A stretch of DNA of 8,576 nucleotides from an uncultured Xanthobacteraceae bacterium. GTDB lineage: Bacteria; Pseudomonadota; Alphaproteobacteria; Rhizobiales; Xanthobacteraceae. The stretch is taken from contig CATPCO010000396.1 of assembly GCA_955652925.1 (NCBI GenBank), forward strand, positions 1 to 8,576. Reading direction: 5' to 3'. The notes under the pieces are model-generated. The model ran no database searches, was not told the origin of the DNA, and saw only the letters and a program-made list of their open reading frames with translations. How positions within the stretch are numbered: the stretch's first letter is position 1; every line of letters begins with the position of its first letter. Below are positions 6,743 through 8,576 of this stretch, piece after piece. The position numbers were made by a program, and so were the translations under genes.

Positions 6743-8176
6743 ATGGCGGGTAAGATCATCCCAGTCGTGATGTGCGGTGGCGCCGGAACGCGACTCTGGC
6801 CGGTCTCGCGCGAAAGTATGCCCAAACAATTCGTTCCATTGATAGGGGAGGGCTCCACCTTCCAACAGGTGATGAGGCGCACCTCGGCCCCGCAATTATT
6901 TGCCCGGCCTATCGTGGTGACGAACGAGGAATTTCGTTTCTTGGTTGCTGAGCAGCTGCGCGAATGCGCTATCGCGGCGGATATCGTGCTGGAGCCCATG
7001 CGGCGCGATTCCGGTCCCGCGGTCGCGGTCTCTGCGCTGTTCGCAGCCGAGCGCGATCCGCAAGCGCTTGTTCTCGTGCTCGCGGCCGATCATGTCATTC
7101 GCAAGCTGGACGATTTCCGCGCTGCGTGCAGGTGTGCCGCTGAAGCCGCAGCACTCGGCCGGATCGTGACGTTCGGCATCCCGCCCAGCCATGCAGCGAC
7201 CAATTACGGCTATATCCGTGCCGGAAAACAGCTCAATGGCGCGGGCGTCTGCGAAGTCGACGCTTTCGTCGAAAAACCCGATGCTGCAACCGCGGCAAAA
7301 TACGTAGACGCCGGGTATCTTTGGAATAGCGGCAATTTCCTGTTTCACGCTTCGACCATGTGGGAGGAGATTGAACGCTTGGAGCCGCTCATTGCGGAGG
7401 CCGCTAAGGCATCAGTCGCGGCTGCAACGCGTGACCTCGATTTTCTGCGGCTTGGCGCCGAGCCGTTCGCCAAGGCACCGAAGAAATCCATCGACTACGC
7501 CGTGATGGAACGCACGAAGCGAGCAGCGGTGGTGCCCGCGGATTTCGGCTGGTCGGACATCGGCAGCTGGAGCGCCGTTTGGGACGTGCTTGATCACGAC
7601 GCCGACGGTAATGCCAGTACGGGAGCGGTGGTTTTATCCCACACGCGAAACAGCCTCGTGCACTCCGAAGAGCCGATTCTGACAGCTGTGCTTGGACTCG
7701 AGGATGTCATCGTCATCTCCACCGCAGATGCGGTGCTGGTCGCTGCGCGAAAAAGCGCGGAGGACGTGAAGGCCCTGGTCGAGCAGCTCAAAGCCCAGAA
7801 CCAGCGCGCCGCGGTGGAGCACCGGCGAATCTACCGGCCCTGGGGGTATTATCAGGATATCGATTTAGCCCCGCGCTATCGCGTCAAGCGTATTGTGGTC
7901 AAACCTGGCAGCGAGCTTTCGCTGCAGAAGCATTTTCATCGCTCGGAGCACTGGGTCGTCGTCAAGGGAACTGCGGAAGTGACCCTAAATGGCACGACCC
8001 GCAGCGTGCACGAGAATGAATCCGTCTATATTCCCATCGGGAGTGTGCATCGCCTCGCCAATCCGGGGAAAATCCCGCTCGAACTGATTGAGGTTCAAGT
8101 CGGCAGCTACGTCGGCGAGGACGATATTGTGCGAATCGAAGACTCCTATGGACGGATCAAGACGCAGGCTCGTTAA
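6743..8176 (+). CDS. manC: Bifunctional mannose-1-phosphate guanylyltransferase / mannose-6-phosphate isomerase
   Basis: The 477-residue length fits the fused ManC/AlgA/XanB class. The N-terminal nucleotidyltransferase domain (about 1-350) shows the signature CGGAGTRLWPVSRE..PKQF (11-30), LAADHVI (113-119), NYGYI (154-158), the sugar-binding FVEKP (175-179), LWNSGNFLF (193-201) and GWSDIGSW (269-276). The C-terminal cupin (about 360-477) has RPWGYYQ, then QKHFHRSEHWVVVKGTA (395-411), which holds the metal ligands of type II phosphomannose isomerases, and YIPIGSVHRLAN (429-440). The enzyme isomerises fructose-6-P to mannose-6-P and joins mannose-1-P with GTP to give GDP-mannose in the cytosol; the intermediate phosphomannomutase is not in this window. 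It is the third gene of the plus-strand set (44-nt gap) and is followed by two hairpins. All key motifs are intact. ManC/CpsB/XanB are synonyms for this class. Confidence 0.95.
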   Translation: MAGKIIPVVMCGGAGTRLWPVSRESMPKQFVPLIGEGSTFQQVMRRTSAPQLFARPIVVTNEEFRFLVAEQLRECAIAADIVLEPMRRDSGPAVAVSALFAAERDPQALVLVLAADHVIRKLDDFRAACRCAAEAAALGRIVTFGIPPSHAATNYGYIRAGKQLNGAGVCEVDAFVEKPDAATAAKYVDAGYLWNSGNFLFHASTMWEEIERLEPLIAEAAKASVAAATRDLDFLRLGAEPFAKAPKKSIDYAVMERTKRAAVVPADFGWSDIGSWSAVWDVLDHDADGNASTGAVVLSHTRNSLVHSEEPILTAVLGLEDVIVISTADAVLVAARKSAEDVKALVEQLKAQNQRAAVEHRRIYRPWGYYQDIDLAPRYRVKRIVVKPGSELSLQKHFHRSEHWVVVKGTAEVTLNGTTRSVHENESVYIPIGSVHRLANPGKIPLELIEVQVGSYVGEDDIVRIEDSYGRIKTQAR

Positions 8177-8177
8177 A

Positions 8178-8193
8178 GCCAGCACAAGCTGGC
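8178..8193 (+). terminator. Hairpin just after the manC stop
   Basis: GCCAGC-ACAA-GCTGGC is a perfect 6-bp stem with a 4-nt loop, starting 2 nt after the TAA of manC. No T tract follows, so it is not a classical intrinsic terminator; it could protect the 3' end or help pause transcription. Confidence 0.4.
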
Positions 8194-8218
8194 ACTGCGC
8201 GTTCCATGGTCTTGTACC

Positions 8219-8237
8219 GAGGTGACGCCGTCACCTC
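8219..8237. terminator. Hairpin between convergent genes
   Basis: GAGGTGAC-GCC-GTCACCTC is a perfect 8-bp stem with a 3-nt loop. It overlaps the first bases of the minus-strand stop codon (8236-8238) and lies 43 nt past the manC stop. Its position between converging genes suggests a bidirectional termination or transcript-end structure. Neither strand has a T run next to it. Confidence 0.45.
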
Positions 8238-8576
8238 AGCCGCGGGATTCCTTCGTGTTATTGGCGGGAACGCTCGAGTACACAAGCCAAGCGAGCGCTC
8301 CGGGGAGCGAGCCGAGTGCGAGTGCCAGTCCAAAGCAGATCGAAAAGACAAGCGCCTGCTCAGGCGCAATCCCGTGACGGCCTAGAACCGCCACCACGGC
8401 AATCTCCCGCAGGCCCCAGCCATTGATAGAGATTGGCACCAATGCCACCCCGACTATCACCACGAACAACACGGCGACGTCGGATGCTGAGAGCGCTAGC
8501 CCCTGCGCCCGGCCAACGGACCAGATCACGGCCATGGTAAGCACATGAATAAGAACTCCGAGGCTCAAGATCATCA
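8236..8576 (-). CDS. LPG-synthase-TM/UPF0104 family integral membrane protein, C-terminal part
   Basis: Only the last 113 or so residues are inside the window; the frame is open to the right edge. At least three hydrophobic segments are visible, including LFVVIVGVALVPIS and a C-terminal helix around ALVFSICFGLALALGSLP. The block VPISINGWGLREIA followed by GIAPEQALVFS and LGSLPGALAWL is characteristic of the lysylphosphatidylglycerol synthase transmembrane (flippase-like) family, whose members usually have about 300-350 residues. The internal Met at 8574 is therefore probably not the start. Roles in this family include moving or modifying membrane lipids and lipid-linked sugars; none can be assigned here. 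It converges on manC and so belongs to a separate transcript, but its family suits a glycan or lipid locus. Confidence 0.8.
   Translation of the reverse strand, partial: MILSLGVLIHVLTMAVIWSVGRAQGLALSASDVAVLFVVIVGVALVPISINGWGLREIAVVAVLGRHGIAPEQALVFSICFGLALALGSLPGALAWLVYSSVPANNTKESRG

Noticed and set aside
1..8576. tRNA genes, CRISPR repeats, transposases, toxin-antitoxin pairs or other defence genes
   Set aside because: I looked for cloverleaf-like elements, spaced direct repeats and small paired genes on both strands and found none; the only mobile-element trace is the terminase-like fragment at the left edge.

Overview
The window looks like chromosomal DNA from a GC-rich alphaproteobacterium, probably of the Bradyrhizobium/Rhodopseudomonas/Xanthobacteraceae type. 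The basis is the strong G/C third-position bias and the alphaproteobacterial wording of the MurJ-like protein (LPNHFRAIFAEGAFNAAFVPAYA). No rRNA, tRNA, CRISPR array or insertion sequence was seen. The lineage call is an inference from protein wording and was not tested by a search.

Layout. Positions 2-181 hold what looks like the C-terminal end of a phage terminase large subunit, cut by the window edge and possibly frameshifted. A short intergenic stretch with a stem-loop and a 12-bp palindrome follows (182-358). Three minus-strand genes run from about 4064 down to 359: a UDP-glucuronate 4-epimerase-like SDR, a Gfo/Idh/MocA dehydrogenase resembling UDP-GlcNAc 3-dehydrogenases, and a MurJ/MviN-type lipid-linked sugar flippase. 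A divergent spacer (4065-4244) separates them from three plus-strand genes: an AGE-family sugar isomerase/epimerase, a GT4 glycosyltransferase, and a bifunctional mannose-1-phosphate guanylyltransferase/mannose-6-phosphate isomerase. After two hairpins, the 3' end of a convergent minus-strand gene for a multispanning LPG-synthase-TM/UPF0104 family protein runs off the right edge.

How the genes fit together. This is a surface-glycan locus. The AGE enzyme and ManC can feed fructose-6-P or mannose towards mannose-6-P and GDP-mannose (a phosphomannomutase is needed but absent here). The SDR would supply UDP-galacturonate. The Gfo enzyme would oxidise a nucleotide sugar, possibly as the first step to a 3-amino sugar. 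The GT4 enzyme would transfer a sugar, and the MurJ-like protein could flip a lipid-linked product. Whether the product is an exopolysaccharide, O-antigen or lipid A/core decoration cannot be settled from this window.

The most notable points are a MurJ-like protein with an altered transmembrane-helix-1 signature (the position of the essential E. coli Arg24 is Ser) outside its usual genomic setting, and the adjoining terminase remnant. I found no convincing wholly new system.
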